Positions 27,382 through 36,370 of a stretch of 64,000 nt of DNA are shown here, in pieces; the first letter of the stretch is position 1, and each line of letters starts with the position of its first letter. Location of the stretch: assembly GCA_021781415.1 (NCBI GenBank), contig JAJXWW010000034.1:1-64000 (forward strand), read 5' to 3'. The translations under genes and the position numbers were made by a program. The notes beneath the pieces were generated by a model that had not been told where the DNA came from, ran no database searches, and was given only the letters and a program-made list of their open reading frames with translations. This DNA comes from Planctomycetota bacterium. GTDB taxonomy: Bacteria; Planctomycetota; Planctomycetia; Gemmatales; Gemmataceae.

Positions 27382-28320
27382 TCATTTCTCCGCGCGGAGC
27401 TTGGCCGGATCGAACGTCTCGTATTTGATGTGCCGTCGATTCCAGGTGTAGGCGACGTGCAAACGTCCGTCGCCGCTTTGAATGATGGCCGGGTACGAGA
27501 ATTCGCCGGGGCCGTCTTCGAGCAGCGCGACGCGCTGCCAGGTCTTGCCGTCGTCTTGGGACCGAGCGAGATTCAACGGCGTTCGTCCCGTTTTCGTGTG
27601 GTTGTAGATGAGGAAGAAGTCGCCGTTGGCCGCGCGCACCGCGTCGATACCGCTGTTGGGATTGGGCAACTCCAATGGCTTGGCCGCCGACCAGGTTTCG
27701 CCCTCGTCCTTCGATTCGGCCTGGCAAATGAAACCGATGCCGCGCGAACGGCACAGCGCCAGGAGGCGGTTGTCGCTCGTTCGCAGCAGGGTCGGCTGAA
27801 TGAGGCCGTGCGGCTTCTCCGGCACGGCGATGGGACCGCAACGCTGCCAAGTCTTACCGTCGTCGCAAGAGCGCTCCACCCAAGAACACCAGGCGCGATG
27901 GCTTTCGACCGAGGTTCCGGCCACAATGCAGCCCGAGGCGAGTTGGATCGGTTTGTTTTTGATCGGGCCGAGCAACCCCGCCGGCAATTGTTCCACATGG
28001 CCCCAGGTTTTGCCGTCGTCGTTGGAACGCCGCAAGTAGCCGCTCCAACTCATCGGGCTGGGACCGGCTTTGTAAAAGAGGAACAGCGTCTTGCTTTGGC
28101 TTTTGAAAAGTACGGGATTCCAGCATGGAAAGCCCGGCTCCTCGGCGGCGACGGCGGGGGCGCTCCATCGTTTGCCGTCGAAGGTAGACTGCCAGATCTT
28201 AACGTCCGTCGCCCCCTCGGCCTTGCCGCCGAACCACGCGGCCAACAAACGACCGTCGCCAAGTTCGACCAGCGTCGCGGCATGACAGGATGGAAACGGG
28301 GCTTTATCGAAGATTAACAT
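27382..28320 (-). CDS. Exo-alpha-sialidase-like BNR-repeat protein
   Basis: The 312-residue six-bladed propeller has four Asp boxes of the S-x-D-x-G-x-T-W type (SNDDGKTW, SCDDGKTW, SKDEGETW, SQDDGKTW). The start APFPSCHAATLVELGDGRLLAAWFGG is the normal beginning of the BNR_2 sialidase family. No signal peptide is visible at the ATG, which follows GAGGAGC, so either it stays in the cytoplasm or its export route is unusual. Family members cleave terminal sialic acids or are inactive sugar-binding homologues. Confidence 0.85.
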   Translation of the reverse strand: MLIFDKAPFPSCHAATLVELGDGRLLAAWFGGKAEGATDVKIWQSTFDGKRWSAPAVAAEEPGFPCWNPVLFKSQSKTLFLFYKAGPSPMSWSGYLRRSNDDGKTWGHVEQLPAGLLGPIKNKPIQLASGCIVAGTSVESHRAWCSWVERSCDDGKTWQRCGPIAVPEKPHGLIQPTLLRTSDNRLLALCRSRGIGFICQAESKDEGETWSAAKPLELPNPNSGIDAVRAANGDFFLIYNHTKTGRTPLNLARSQDDGKTWQRVALLEDGPGEFSYPAIIQSGDGRLHVAYTWNRRHIKYETFDPAKLRAEK

Positions 28321-28391
28321 CGAATGCTCCTCAACATATCAGCCCGCAGCGCCAGCAAGGGCGTTCCATTCTGGTGTTGTCACGCGGGAAC

Positions 28392-29549
28392 TCACATCGC
28401 TTCGTAAATCGTGGCGATACCCTGTCCCGCTCCGATACACATGGTTGCCAGGCCCAAGCGCGCCTTGCGCGCTTCCATCGCATGAATCAGCGTCGTCGTG
28501 ATGCGCGCCCCGCTGGCACCGAGCGGATGGCCAATGGCGATGGCTCCGCCGCGCACATTCACCTTTTCCGGATCGGCTTTTAGCAGTTTTATCACCGCCA
28601 ACGTCTGAGCCGCGAATGCCTCGTTGATCTCGATGAGATCGATATCTTCCAGCTTTAATCCCGCACGTTGCAAGGCCTTGTGCGTCGCTGGTACGGGGCC
28701 GATGCCCATGACCGAGGGATCGACGCCGGCCACGGCCATGGCGCGGACGCGCACTTTCGGCGTCAAGCCCAGTTCCTTGGCCTTCTCTTCGGACATCATC
28801 AGCACCGCCGCCGCGCCGACGTTGATGGGACTGGCATTGCCAGCCGTCACGCTGCCGCCGTCGGGCATGAACGCGGGTTTGAGCGCTCCCAATGCCTCAA
28901 GGCTGGTGTCGCGGCGGATGCACTGATCCGTAGTCATCACCTTGCGCCGCCCCTCTTCATCGCGTCCCCAGGTGGGCACGATCTCTTTGGCGAACGCGCC
29001 GGAGTCGGTCGCCTCGCCGGCGCGTTGGTGGCTGCGCAGCGCCCATTCGTCCTGAGCCTTGCGGCTTATCTTGTAGCGCAGCGCCAGATTCTCGGCGGTC
29101 AGACCCATCTGCATCGTCGCGGGACTGTGGCGATACCACAAGCGCGGGCTGGCATCGAAGCCTTGCTCCATCGGGATGTGGTGCATGTGTTCGACGCCGC
29201 CGGCAATCTGTACGTCCTCGGCGTTGGCGGCGATACTCTGCGCGGCACTGTTGATTGCCTGCAAACTGGAGCCGCAGTTGCGATTGACGGTGACGCCGCC
29301 GATCTCAATCGGCAATCCGGCGATGAGAGCCGCCATCCGCGCTACATCGTAGCCCTGCTCGCCTTGTTGTTTGACGCAACCCCATTGAATGTCTTCAATC
29401 GCCGAGGCCGGTACGCCGACGCGTTCCACCAGCGCGCGCATGAGATCCGCCGACAGATCGTCGGCGCGGACATCGCGGTAAATGCCTTTTTCGGCATGAG
29501 CGCGGCCAATCGGCGTGCGAATGGCATCGATCAATACGGCGTGACGCAT
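28392..29549 (-). CDS. fadA: Acetyl-CoA C-acyltransferase (thiolase)
   Basis: The 385-residue protein starts at [15 protein letters not shown]. The nucleophile Cys92 lies in [13 protein letters not shown], the conserved NEAFAAQ near 313, [17 protein letters not shown] with the catalytic His near 343, and CIGAGQG with the second Cys near 373. All residues for thiolytic cleavage or condensation of acyl-CoA are present. No beta-oxidation partners lie beside it; the neighbours are unrelated. Assignment as the degradative type rather than acetoacetyl-CoA synthesis is tentative. Confidence 0.92.
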   Translation of the reverse strand: MRHAVLIDAIRTPIGRAHAEKGIYRDVRADDLSADLMRALVERVGVPASAIEDIQWGCVKQQGEQGYDVARMAALIAGLPIEIGGVTVNRNCGSSLQAINSAAQSIAANAEDVQIAGGVEHMHHIPMEQGFDASPRLWYRHSPATMQMGLTAENLALRYKISRKAQDEWALRSHQRAGEATDSGAFAKEIVPTWGRDEEGRRKVMTTDQCIRRDTSLEALGALKPAFMPDGGSVTAGNASPINVGAAAVLMMSEEKAKELGLTPKVRVRAMAVAGVDPSVMGIGPVPATHKALQRAGLKLEDIDLIEINEAFAAQTLAVIKLLKADPEKVNVRGGAIAIGHPLGASGARITTTLIHAMEARKARLGLATMCIGAGQGIATIYEAM

Positions 29550-29660
29550 ACGGGAACCTCCATGAAGAATGGGACGCAACTCCTTTTATTGTACGAACCG
29601 AAAGCGTCCGCGTAGAAAGCAGGATGCACCGTTCCGCTCCGATTGGATCGTACCAAACGG

Positions 29661-29975
29661 TTAGCGGCGATAGCTGTAGTGGTAGGCAGATTTCCCCGTG
29701 TACGGGTTATAAGCGCGCTGGACCTCACCGGACTTGCCCGTGTAGGGGTTATAGTAACTTCGGCTCTGATCGCGGGTTCCCGTATACGGGTTGTAAGAAT
29801 TCTGTCCGCCGCGACTGGCACCCGTGTATGGATTATAGCCCGTCGCGCCTCGGCTGGCGTAGCCCGTGTACGGATTGTACGCCGCCCCGCGGGCGTACTG
29901 AGCCTGCGCTTTTCCGGCGTAGTTCCATGCCAGCATGACCGCAAGGATGCCGGCTGTCCTGAGAATTGGGTTCAT
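29661..29975 (-). CDS. Small secreted protein with five YNPYTG repeats
   Basis: The 104-residue protein starts MNPILRTAGILAVMLAWNYAG with a signal peptide ending AQA. The mature part is made of five YNPYTG motifs spaced 13-15 residues apart, linked by Gly, Ser and Arg-rich segments. It has high Tyr and Asn and no Cys. Such low-complexity aromatic repeats suggest an unfolded or self-associating surface protein. The next gene upstream on the same strand (30051-30395) is also a small exported protein. Confidence 0.75.
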   Translation of the reverse strand: MNPILRTAGILAVMLAWNYAGKAQAQYARGAAYNPYTGYASRGATGYNPYTGASRGGQNSYNPYTGTRDQSRSYYNPYTGKSGEVQRAYNPYTGKSAYHYSYRR

Positions 29976-30050
29976 GGGAGTACCTTTCCGTGATGCGGGT
30001 GAAAGCGAGGCGCTCGGTTCGCTCAACTCAGCGCCTCGCATCCGGTATCG

Positions 30051-30395
30051 TTATTCCTTCTTCTCGTCCTTCTTGCGCATGTTTTCCAGATTGTGCGTCT
30101 TGATGGTGAGTTCCTCTCGGCCGATCTTGCTCAAATCCAACGACGCGCGGAGCTTGAGCGGCGAGCCGACGGGTACATCCTTGTCGGTGGCATAGAAGTA
30201 CAGCTTGTTAGTCGCATTGTCTGCGACCAACAAGTTGAACCCCTGGGTTTCGATCACCGAATAGCGCGGCGCGGGACCGGCGACGGCGTCGCGCTGCGCC
30301 TGCACCGGCTGCGAGCGCGCCACGACAATCAGGGCAGCCACCAACAATGCGGCTCCAACGACCATCGGCATCCGATTCTTCCAATTCGCGGACAT
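30051..30395 (-). CDS. Small membrane-anchored or exported hypothetical protein
   Basis: The 114-residue protein starts MSANWKNRMP and has one hydrophobic segment (MVVGAALLVAALIVVARS) that is either an uncleaved anchor or a signal ending VQAQ. The outer domain has a strand-rich core (YSVIETQGFNLLVADNATNKLYFYAT) and a charged C-terminus (ENMRKKDEKKE). I do not recognise a family. It lies 75 bp upstream of the YNPYTG gene on the same strand and may be co-transcribed. Confidence 0.65.
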   Translation of the reverse strand: MSANWKNRMPMVVGAALLVAALIVVARSQPVQAQRDAVAGPAPRYSVIETQGFNLLVADNATNKLYFYATDKDVPVGSPLKLRASLDLSKIGREELTIKTHNLENMRKKDEKKE

Positions 30396-30608
30396 AAGTT
30401 TTCTCCAATGGAAATAGGTTGTGGCGGGGTCACCGCACACAACGGTTTGCCGAAATGCGGACGTTCGCACCCCAGCCTTACTCTCACGTTTGAATCGATC
30501 GACTCGTTCCGACCGGGCTTACCTCACTCGCGTCTGCTGCTCTTTGTTTGCAAGCTCTCCCCAGCTCGGATGCTCGGTTCGATCGTGCGCGCCGGTCTTC
30601 ACCGCGCC

Positions 30609-31643
30609 TCATCTCTTTTGGGGCGTCCTCACACAACGAAAACCGACGTGTGACATGCCCGTGTCTGGGCTGCACCCGTGACGGGCGCTCGGCCGATATC
30701 GAGAACAGTAGCTGTCACTGCACAGAAAGGAACCGCCGCGCTGCACGCGCTGCGGCATGAACGGCCGCGCCGGGTCCACGCTTTGTTGTGGTCCGGTCGG
30801 ATTGACAACGACCCCTTTGCCAACGCGCCGCCGGTACAGGTCGCGCTGATACCAGTCGGCGCACCACTCCCAGACGTTCCCGGCCATGTCGTAGAGTCCG
30901 TAGCCGTTGGGTCGATACGTCTTGACCGGCGCGGTTCGTTCGTAGCCGTCCGTTGCGGTGTTCTTGTGGGGAAACTCGCCTTGCCAGAGGTTGGCGAAAA
31001 TGGCCTCGTCGGACGGTTTTTCGTCGCCCCAGACATAGGGCTTGCCCTTCAACCCGCCTCGTGCGGCAAACTCCCACTCGGCTTCGGTCGGCAGCCGCTT
31101 GCCAGCCCATTGCGCATAAGCGACGGCATCGTCCCAGGAAACGTGAACGACGGGATGTTCGTCCTTGCCGTCGAGATTGCTTTCAGGGCCTTCGGGATGT
31201 CGCCAGTCGGCTGCGGGCGTCCACTTCCACCACTGCGAGAAATCCCCCAAGAAAACAGGCCCCTTGGTTGGTGTGAACACCAAAGAGCCAGCGACAAGTT
31301 TCTCCTTGATTGGGGCGGGCGTAGTGGGCGGCAATTGCCGCAAGATTTCGTCCGCGTCGGGTGGTTTCTCGGCGGTGGTCACATATCCCGTCGCCTCGAC
31401 AAAAGCTCGGAACTGAGCATTCGTGACCTCGGTCTCGTCCATCCAGAAAGCGCCTACCCGCACGAGATGAGCCGGTTTTTCGTCCGGCCAACCGAGTTCT
31501 GAATCGGTGCCCATTGTGAACTCGCCGCCCGGTACCCAAACCATGCCGGAAGGCGTCGCATCGTGCTGGATGAGCTTGACCAGTCCGAAAGTGGCTGTAA
31601 ACGCGCCAACCGCGAGACCAACGAGCAGTAGGATTCGGGGCAT
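30609..31643 (-). CDS. Formylglycine-generating enzyme (SUMF1 family) with N-terminal anchor
   Basis: The 344-residue protein has an N-terminal hydrophobic anchor (ILLLVGLAVGAFTATFGLV) and then the FGE fold: MVWVPGGEFTMGTD, FWMDETEVTNAQFRAFVEATGY, PVVHVSWDDAVAYAQWAGKRLPTEAEWEFAARGG, NGYGLYDMAGNVWEWCADWY and RVQRGGSFLC. Cys308 and Cys313 (SFLCSDSYC) match the two redox cysteines of true FGE, which many bacterial SUMF1 homologues lack. It therefore probably oxidises Cys to formylglycine in sulfatases, facing the outside. No sulfatase is in the window, though planctomycetes usually carry many. GGAG precedes the ATG. Confidence 0.88.
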   Translation of the reverse strand: MPRILLLVGLAVGAFTATFGLVKLIQHDATPSGMVWVPGGEFTMGTDSELGWPDEKPAHLVRVGAFWMDETEVTNAQFRAFVEATGYVTTAEKPPDADEILRQLPPTTPAPIKEKLVAGSLVFTPTKGPVFLGDFSQWWKWTPAADWRHPEGPESNLDGKDEHPVVHVSWDDAVAYAQWAGKRLPTEAEWEFAARGGLKGKPYVWGDEKPSDEAIFANLWQGEFPHKNTATDGYERTAPVKTYRPNGYGLYDMAGNVWEWCADWYQRDLYRRRVGKGVVVNPTGPQQSVDPARPFMPQRVQRGGSFLCSDSYCSRYRPSARHGCSPDTGMSHVGFRCVRTPQKR

Positions 31644-31908
31644 GTCGGACTCCGATTTTTGGGCCTGCGCCCCCCGGTTGAATCGACGCTACCAAGTTCT
31701 GTGCGACCGCTGCATTCTGTTCGCTTGCGGCGATAGCCCCCAATACACTCTTGGAAGCGTACAATGCCTGCTTTTGAGAAAATCGAGATAGGACAAGGAT
31801 GTTGATACGAAGTGCGCCCCGATCCGTCCAGGGCACGAGGTATCGCTCGATCGTGATCCGGAGTCAACGTAGGGGCGAACCTTTTCGCGTACCAAGAGTC
31901 TGACGCAT

Positions 31909-32124
31909 ATGGATCAGGACAAACGCAAATATCGGCAACTCAAACGCGATCTGAAGCAGGCGGGAAATCGCAAAAGGAGACGGCATCTCCAGCGCGAACT
32001 GAAGGATCATCCCGAAGACGCCGCTCAGACCGAGTTCGACTTTGGCCGACGCTCCACTGCGAGTCTCAACGGCAATGACCGCGATGCCACCCGGCGCGAA
32101 CGCGAGGAAAGGAATGAAGAATGA
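31909..32124 (+). CDS. Small basic conserved protein of planctomycetes
   Basis: The 71-residue protein is rich in Lys and Arg at the start (DKRKYRQLKRDLKQAGNRKRRRHLQRELKD), then acidic (HPEDAAQTEFDFGR), then STASLNGNDRDATRR. The pattern is one I associate with a short conserved planctomycete protein of unknown role; the charge suggests nucleic-acid binding. It ends 4 bp before the stop of the convergent MFS gene. An opposite-strand frame over it is a shadow. Confidence 0.65.
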   Translation: MDQDKRKYRQLKRDLKQAGNRKRRRHLQRELKDHPEDAAQTEFDFGRRSTASLNGNDRDATRREREERNEE

Positions 32125-32128
32125 CGCC

Positions 32129-33337
32129 TTATCCCGCCAAGCGGCGCGGCATCGCCTCGGCGTGCGGCTCCGGTTGAGGGCGTGCGATTGGGGCGCGGCG
32201 TGAGACGGCGCTCGCTCCCAAAACGACGACCACGGCGAGCGAACCCGCGACAAATGGTGCCGATGGACCAAAACCGTCGATGGCCAAGCCGAACAAGACG
32301 GGACCACTGAGACTACCGGCGCAGTTGCTCGCCAAGTATAAGGCGTTGGCGCGGGCCAATCCGTTGGACGGCACGCGGTCTCCCAGCAACGCCAAACCCA
32401 GGGGATACAGCGCTCCGCAACACGTCCCCAACACAAACAAGGCAACGGACAGCGTGGCCGTGCCGGGATACCATCCCACTACCATCAGCGCGAGGATCAT
32501 CAGCAGATGACAAGCAAGTAAGATCGGCAACCTTCCCAAACGATCCGCCAGCCAAGCCAACGGAACCTGACAGAGGATCACTCCGGCAAACAGCCCGCCC
32601 ACCAGCAAGCTAACCTGTCCTTCCGTGTAGTCGCGTCCCAAGAGATACAGCGAGAGAAACGTGATGAGTCCGCCTTCGAGAAATCCCTGAACCCATGCCG
32701 TGCCGTAGCTGAGAAAGTTGGCCCGATAGGTCGGGCTTGTCGGCTCGGATTCGGATTCTTCTTCCGGTTGAATGAGCTGACCGGCAGGCAAAGCGAACCA
32801 TGCGACCAGCGCCGAAGCCAGCGTGACAATTCCGGCCAAAGCAAAGGCCAAGCGCGGCTCGAGTGGATACATAGGCAGGCCAACCAGGGAACCCAGCGCC
32901 ACGCCGAGAGCCACGCTGAAGGCGTAGTAGCCGAAGTCGCGGGCTCGGCGTTCCTTCGGAGCATTGTGGTTGACCAGCGTTTCCATCGGGATCAGACTCA
33001 GAGCCGTACCGACCCCGCCGAACAAACGTAGGACAAACCATAAGGGTAAGGCATCGGTCCAGGGGAAGAGCGCGGTGACCACGGCATCGGTGACGATCCC
33101 GGCGACAACGCACCATCGGCCGGCGTGGCGCATCAGGTACGGCACGGCAAATGAAGCCAAGACGACGCCGAGATAATAGAGACTGGTGTTGAGTCCGATG
33201 ACGCGAGGTCCGCGTCCGGCATCGCGCAACCATAGCGACGCCAAGGGCGCGCCGAGTCCAAAGCTAAAGGCCCAGCCGCAGCTGGCCAGGCACAGCATCC
33301 AGAGAGTGCGGCGAGAATCCGGTCGGCTGGCTGACAT
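32129..33337 (-). CDS. MFS transporter
   Basis: The 402-residue protein starts at MSASRPDSRR, chosen because TTGAGGATACGG precedes it; further in-frame codons upstream read through the palindromic array and are not real. It has about 12 hydrophobic helices. The loop after helix 2 is short, and the loop after helix 8 reads LAWLADRLGRLPILLAC, matching the MFS motif G-x-L-(A/D)-D-R-x-G-R. A charged central loop (PEEESESEPTSPT) separates the two halves. The transported compound cannot be told from sequence. Confidence 0.88.
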   Translation of the reverse strand: MSASRPDSRRTLWMLCLASCGWAFSFGLGAPLASLWLRDAGRGPRVIGLNTSLYYLGVVLASFAVPYLMRHAGRWCVVAGIVTDAVVTALFPWTDALPLWFVLRLFGGVGTALSLIPMETLVNHNAPKERRARDFGYYAFSVALGVALGSLVGLPMYPLEPRLAFALAGIVTLASALVAWFALPAGQLIQPEEESESEPTSPTYRANFLSYGTAWVQGFLEGGLITFLSLYLLGRDYTEGQVSLLVGGLFAGVILCQVPLAWLADRLGRLPILLACHLLMILALMVVGWYPGTATLSVALFVLGTCCGALYPLGLALLGDRVPSNGLARANALYLASNCAGSLSGPVLFGLAIDGFGPSAPFVAGSLAVVVVLGASAVSRRAPIARPQPEPHAEAMPRRLAG

Positions 33338-33431
33338 CCGTATCCTCAAAGGTGCGAACATCCGTGCGCGTCCAAACCATCGCTCTCCGTTCCTATCGGC
33401 AAAGGTGAGACGACCCGTGCAGGAAAAAGGC

Positions 33432-33646
33432 GAACCGGCAGCGTAAGCTGCCGGGTTGTGCATCGAGTCGAACCGGCAGCGAAAGCTGCCGGGTTGTGCA
33501 TCGAGTCGAACCGGCAGCGAAAGCTGCCGGGTTGTGCATCGAGTCGAACCGGCAGCGAAAGCTGCCGGGTTGTGCATCGAGTCGAACCGGCAGCGTAAGC
33601 TGCCGGGTTGTGCATCGAGTCGAACCGGCAGCGTAAGCTGCCGGGT
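33432..33646. repeat. Six-unit tandem array of a 38-bp palindromic repeat
   Basis: Units begin at 33432, 33470, 33508, 33546, 33584 and 33622, an exact 38-bp period. Each has a 25-bp palindrome with arms CCGGCAGC and GCTGCCGG around a 4-nt loop, and units 1-5 are followed by the same 13-bp linker TGTGCATCGAGTC. The loop is GTAA in units 1, 5 and 6 and GAAA in units 2-4; otherwise the copies are identical. The array fills most of the gap between two minus-strand genes. Confidence 0.95.
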
Positions 33647-33663
33647 GGAGTACATGGCGCGAC

Positions 33664-34683
33664 TCAAATCATCGAACGCCCCAGTCGGCCACCACGCGGC
33701 AATTTGAGAAGGGGTGGAAAAAGCTGTCCTCCGAACCAGCCTCCGACCATGCTGAGGGTCATCGCGGCGACGGAGGTGAGTCCGGCTATTTGCAGCCAAC
33801 GCTCGAAGTAATGCAGCTCGATGCCGGAAAGGACGACGGCGACGGCCAGACCAACGCACAGACCTTGCTTGACGCCGTTGCGCGTGGTGGCACCGGCCAG
33901 CGCGCCGCCAAGCATCAGCGCCAAGGCCTGAATCTCCATCGTGATAATGTTGTCCTGCACCTCATCCGTCGTGCCCAAAGTACCGTGACCGAGGTCGAGG
34001 ATCTTCTCGAAGAGCAGGGTTGCCATCAACGTGCCGCACACTGCTAAGGCCGCCCCCAGTCCGACGCGCACCCAAGCCACCGGGCCGGTGAATAGACTCA
34101 TGTTGTCGCGCAGGAAGTTGCGCTTACGAGGCAGAGGCGTTTTGGTGCCGATCGAGTCGGATAAGGGCTTCCAGATCGACGCGCCAAGCCAGCCACCGAA
34201 CACGCCGAATCCCGCCTGCAACAGAGGTTGCCCCAAGACGGCGACCGGTGTCAGAGCTTGGGCCGGTCCAGAAAGCAACAACACCGAGAAGACACCGTTC
34301 CACGCTCCGACCATTGTGCCGAGGAATGCCCCCTGCGATTGCCCGGCCCCAGCGAACACCGCGCCCACGGAGAGAGAGAGAATACACACGGCTTGAAGCA
34401 AGAGAACGCCGGACGTGGAGGTACCGAGTTGCTCGACCGCCTCGCTTCCCCAAAAGCCCAACAATACGGCGGTGAGGAGATGGCGCGTTCCATAGAACAA
34501 GCCCTGGGCGAGAACGAGTCCCAGAAAGATGCGACCCCACGGTTGTTGCTGCCAACGTGCGGGCCGCGCCGGCAATCGATCCCCGATGCGCCGGGTGTCG
34601 TGGTAGAGCAAACGCACTCCACACAACGGACATTGAAGGCGCTGCTCGTAGGTTGCGTTACACTGAGGACAAATCATCGACAT
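33664..34683 (-). CDS. Zinc-ribbon multi-pass membrane protein
   Basis: The 339-residue protein starts MSMICPQCNATYEQRLQCPLCG, a short CxxC...CxxC zinc ribbon, then a basic linker, then about eight hydrophobic helices (for example IFLGLVLAQGLFYG, LLLQAVCILSLSVGAVFAGA, VWVRVGLGAALAVCGTLMATL). Zinc-ribbon plus polytopic membrane proteins of this kind are common in planctomycetes and are not functionally assigned. It is divergent from glpK with 165 bp between them. Confidence 0.7.
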   Translation of the reverse strand: MSMICPQCNATYEQRLQCPLCGVRLLYHDTRRIGDRLPARPARWQQQPWGRIFLGLVLAQGLFYGTRHLLTAVLLGFWGSEAVEQLGTSTSGVLLLQAVCILSLSVGAVFAGAGQSQGAFLGTMVGAWNGVFSVLLLSGPAQALTPVAVLGQPLLQAGFGVFGGWLGASIWKPLSDSIGTKTPLPRKRNFLRDNMSLFTGPVAWVRVGLGAALAVCGTLMATLLFEKILDLGHGTLGTTDEVQDNIITMEIQALALMLGGALAGATTRNGVKQGLCVGLAVAVVLSGIELHYFERWLQIAGLTSVAAMTLSMVGGWFGGQLFPPLLKLPRGGRLGRSMI

Positions 34684-34848
34684 GGGTCGATCACCTGTTC
34701 GATTGGGCACGCCCAATTCATTGGGTAGCAATACGGTATCCGATCAACTATAGGTCAGGTTCGCCTCAATGCAATCGGGACGACGCGTTCTCGCTCCGCG
34801 CCGACGTTTTCGACGCGACAACGAATGGATGCTCTGGAGGCACTCCCC

Positions 34849-36348
34849 ATGACGGCTCCCTATCTGTTGGCACTCGATCAGGGTACAACCAGCACGCGCG
34901 CCGTGGTTTACGACGCCTCGGGCCGCGATTGCGGACGCGCCGGCCGCGAATTGACGCAACACTACCCACGTCCCGGATGGGTCGAACACGACGCCGAGGA
35001 AATTTGGAACTCGGTGGCCGAAGTCGTGCCTCGCGCGCTGACGGACGCCAAGATCGAGGCGCGCCAGCTAACGGCGATTGGCTTGACCAATCAGCGCGAG
35101 ACGGTCGTACTCTGGGAGCGCGACACCGGCCGCCCCGTCGCACCGGCGATTGTGTGGCAGGATCGCCGGACCAGCGAATTTTGCCGCCAACGGCAATCGG
35201 AGGAAGAGTGGTTGCGCGGGCGCACGGGACTGGTACTCGATCCCTATTTCTCGGCCACAAAATTACACTGGCTGCTGAAACACGATGCCACCTTGCGAAG
35301 TCGAGCCGAAGCGGGGCAGCTGGCATGTGGAACCATCGACAGTTACCTTCTGTGGCGGTTGACGGCCGGCCGCGTCCATGCCACCGATCGCACCAACGCC
35401 TCGCGGACACTGCTGTTCAACCTTCATTCCATCGAGTGGGACGACGAGTTGTGCCGCTTCTTCGAGGTTCCTCGCTGCCTGTTGCCCCATGTGAAAGCCA
35501 GCCGCGACGACTTCGGCACAACGGCGGGCTTGGGATTCCTACCGGATGGACTGCCGATCGCGGGCGTGGCTGGCGACCAACAAGCGGCGCTGTTCGGTCA
35601 GTGTGCCTTTCGCGCCGGCGAGGCCAAGTGTACTTACGGAACCGGGGCTTTCTTTCTACAGCATCTCGGCCCGCGTCCGATCTTGTCGCGCCATCGTTTG
35701 TTGACGACATTGGCGGCGGGCGGAGCGGACGAACGACCATATGCGTTGGAGGGCAGCGTGTTTATCGCCGGGGCCGCCGTGCAATGGCTGCGCGATGGCC
35801 TGCGACTGTTGGAGAACGCACCGGAGATTGAGGCGTTGGCGGCGCGATCCGACGTCGAGCAGCCGGTCGTCTTCGTGCCGGGTTTCGTGGGTTTGGGCGC
35901 ACCACATTGGGTACCGAACGCGCGCGGCGTTCTCTTCGGTCTGACGCGCGGCACTTCGGCGGCGGATCTGGGCCGAGCGACGCTGGAAGGGGTGGCGTAT
36001 CAAGTCGCCGACCTCATCGACGCCGCCGGACGCGATGCCGGCGAACGGCTGCACAGCCTGCGCGTGGATGGAGGCATGGCGAGCAACGCTTGGTTTTTGC
36101 AGTGCCAGGCCGATGTACTCGGCTTACCGGTTCTGCAAGCCGAGGCGTCCGAGGCGACGGCGCGCGGAGCGGCCTTTCTCGCCGGGTTACAGTGCGGCGT
36201 GTGGTCGAGCGAAGAGCAGCTACGCGGATTATCCTCGCCCGCGCGGCGTTTCGAACCGCGCCTGCCGGAGGCCGAACGCGAACGGCGCTTGCGCCTCTGG
36301 CATCGCGCCGTCCGAGCGGTAATCGCCTTCTATTCCGAAGAAGAGTAG
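34849..36348 (+). CDS. glpK: Glycerol kinase
   Basis: The 499-residue FGGY-family kinase starts at MTAPYLLALDQGTTSTRAVV behind GGAGG. Further landmarks are GLTNQRETVVLWE, IVWQDRRT (glycerol-binding), FSATKLHWLL, GTIDSYLLWRLT, TNASRTLLFN, GDQQAALFGQ, CTYGTGAFFL, and LRVDGGMASNAWFLQCQADVLG. It phosphorylates glycerol to glycerol 3-phosphate. No glpF or glpD lies beside it, so uptake and oxidation are encoded elsewhere. The length agrees with GlpK. Confidence 0.93.
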   Translation: MTAPYLLALDQGTTSTRAVVYDASGRDCGRAGRELTQHYPRPGWVEHDAEEIWNSVAEVVPRALTDAKIEARQLTAIGLTNQRETVVLWERDTGRPVAPAIVWQDRRTSEFCRQRQSEEEWLRGRTGLVLDPYFSATKLHWLLKHDATLRSRAEAGQLACGTIDSYLLWRLTAGRVHATDRTNASRTLLFNLHSIEWDDELCRFFEVPRCLLPHVKASRDDFGTTAGLGFLPDGLPIAGVAGDQQAALFGQCAFRAGEAKCTYGTGAFFLQHLGPRPILSRHRLLTTLAAGGADERPYALEGSVFIAGAAVQWLRDGLRLLENAPEIEALAARSDVEQPVVFVPGFVGLGAPHWVPNARGVLFGLTRGTSAADLGRATLEGVAYQVADLIDAAGRDAGERLHSLRVDGGMASNAWFLQCQADVLGLPVLQAEASEATARGAAFLAGLQCGVWSSEEQLRGLSSPARRFEPRLPEAERERRLRLWHRAVRAVIAFYSEEE

Positions 36349-36370
36349 CGAGTGAACTTCCAGCCATCGT

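Noticed and set aside
31864-32445. Minus-strand ORF over the small basic protein and the MFS end
   Set aside because: It is a shadow of the MFS gene in another frame and has no start context.
33432-33646. CRISPR-like array
   Set aside because: Repeats are regularly spaced, but the 13-bp spacers are all identical and too short, and no cas genes are nearby.
33338-33859. N-terminal extension of the MFS transporter through the repeat array
   Set aside because: The extension is the translation of the tandem repeat; a proper ribosome site precedes the start at 33337.
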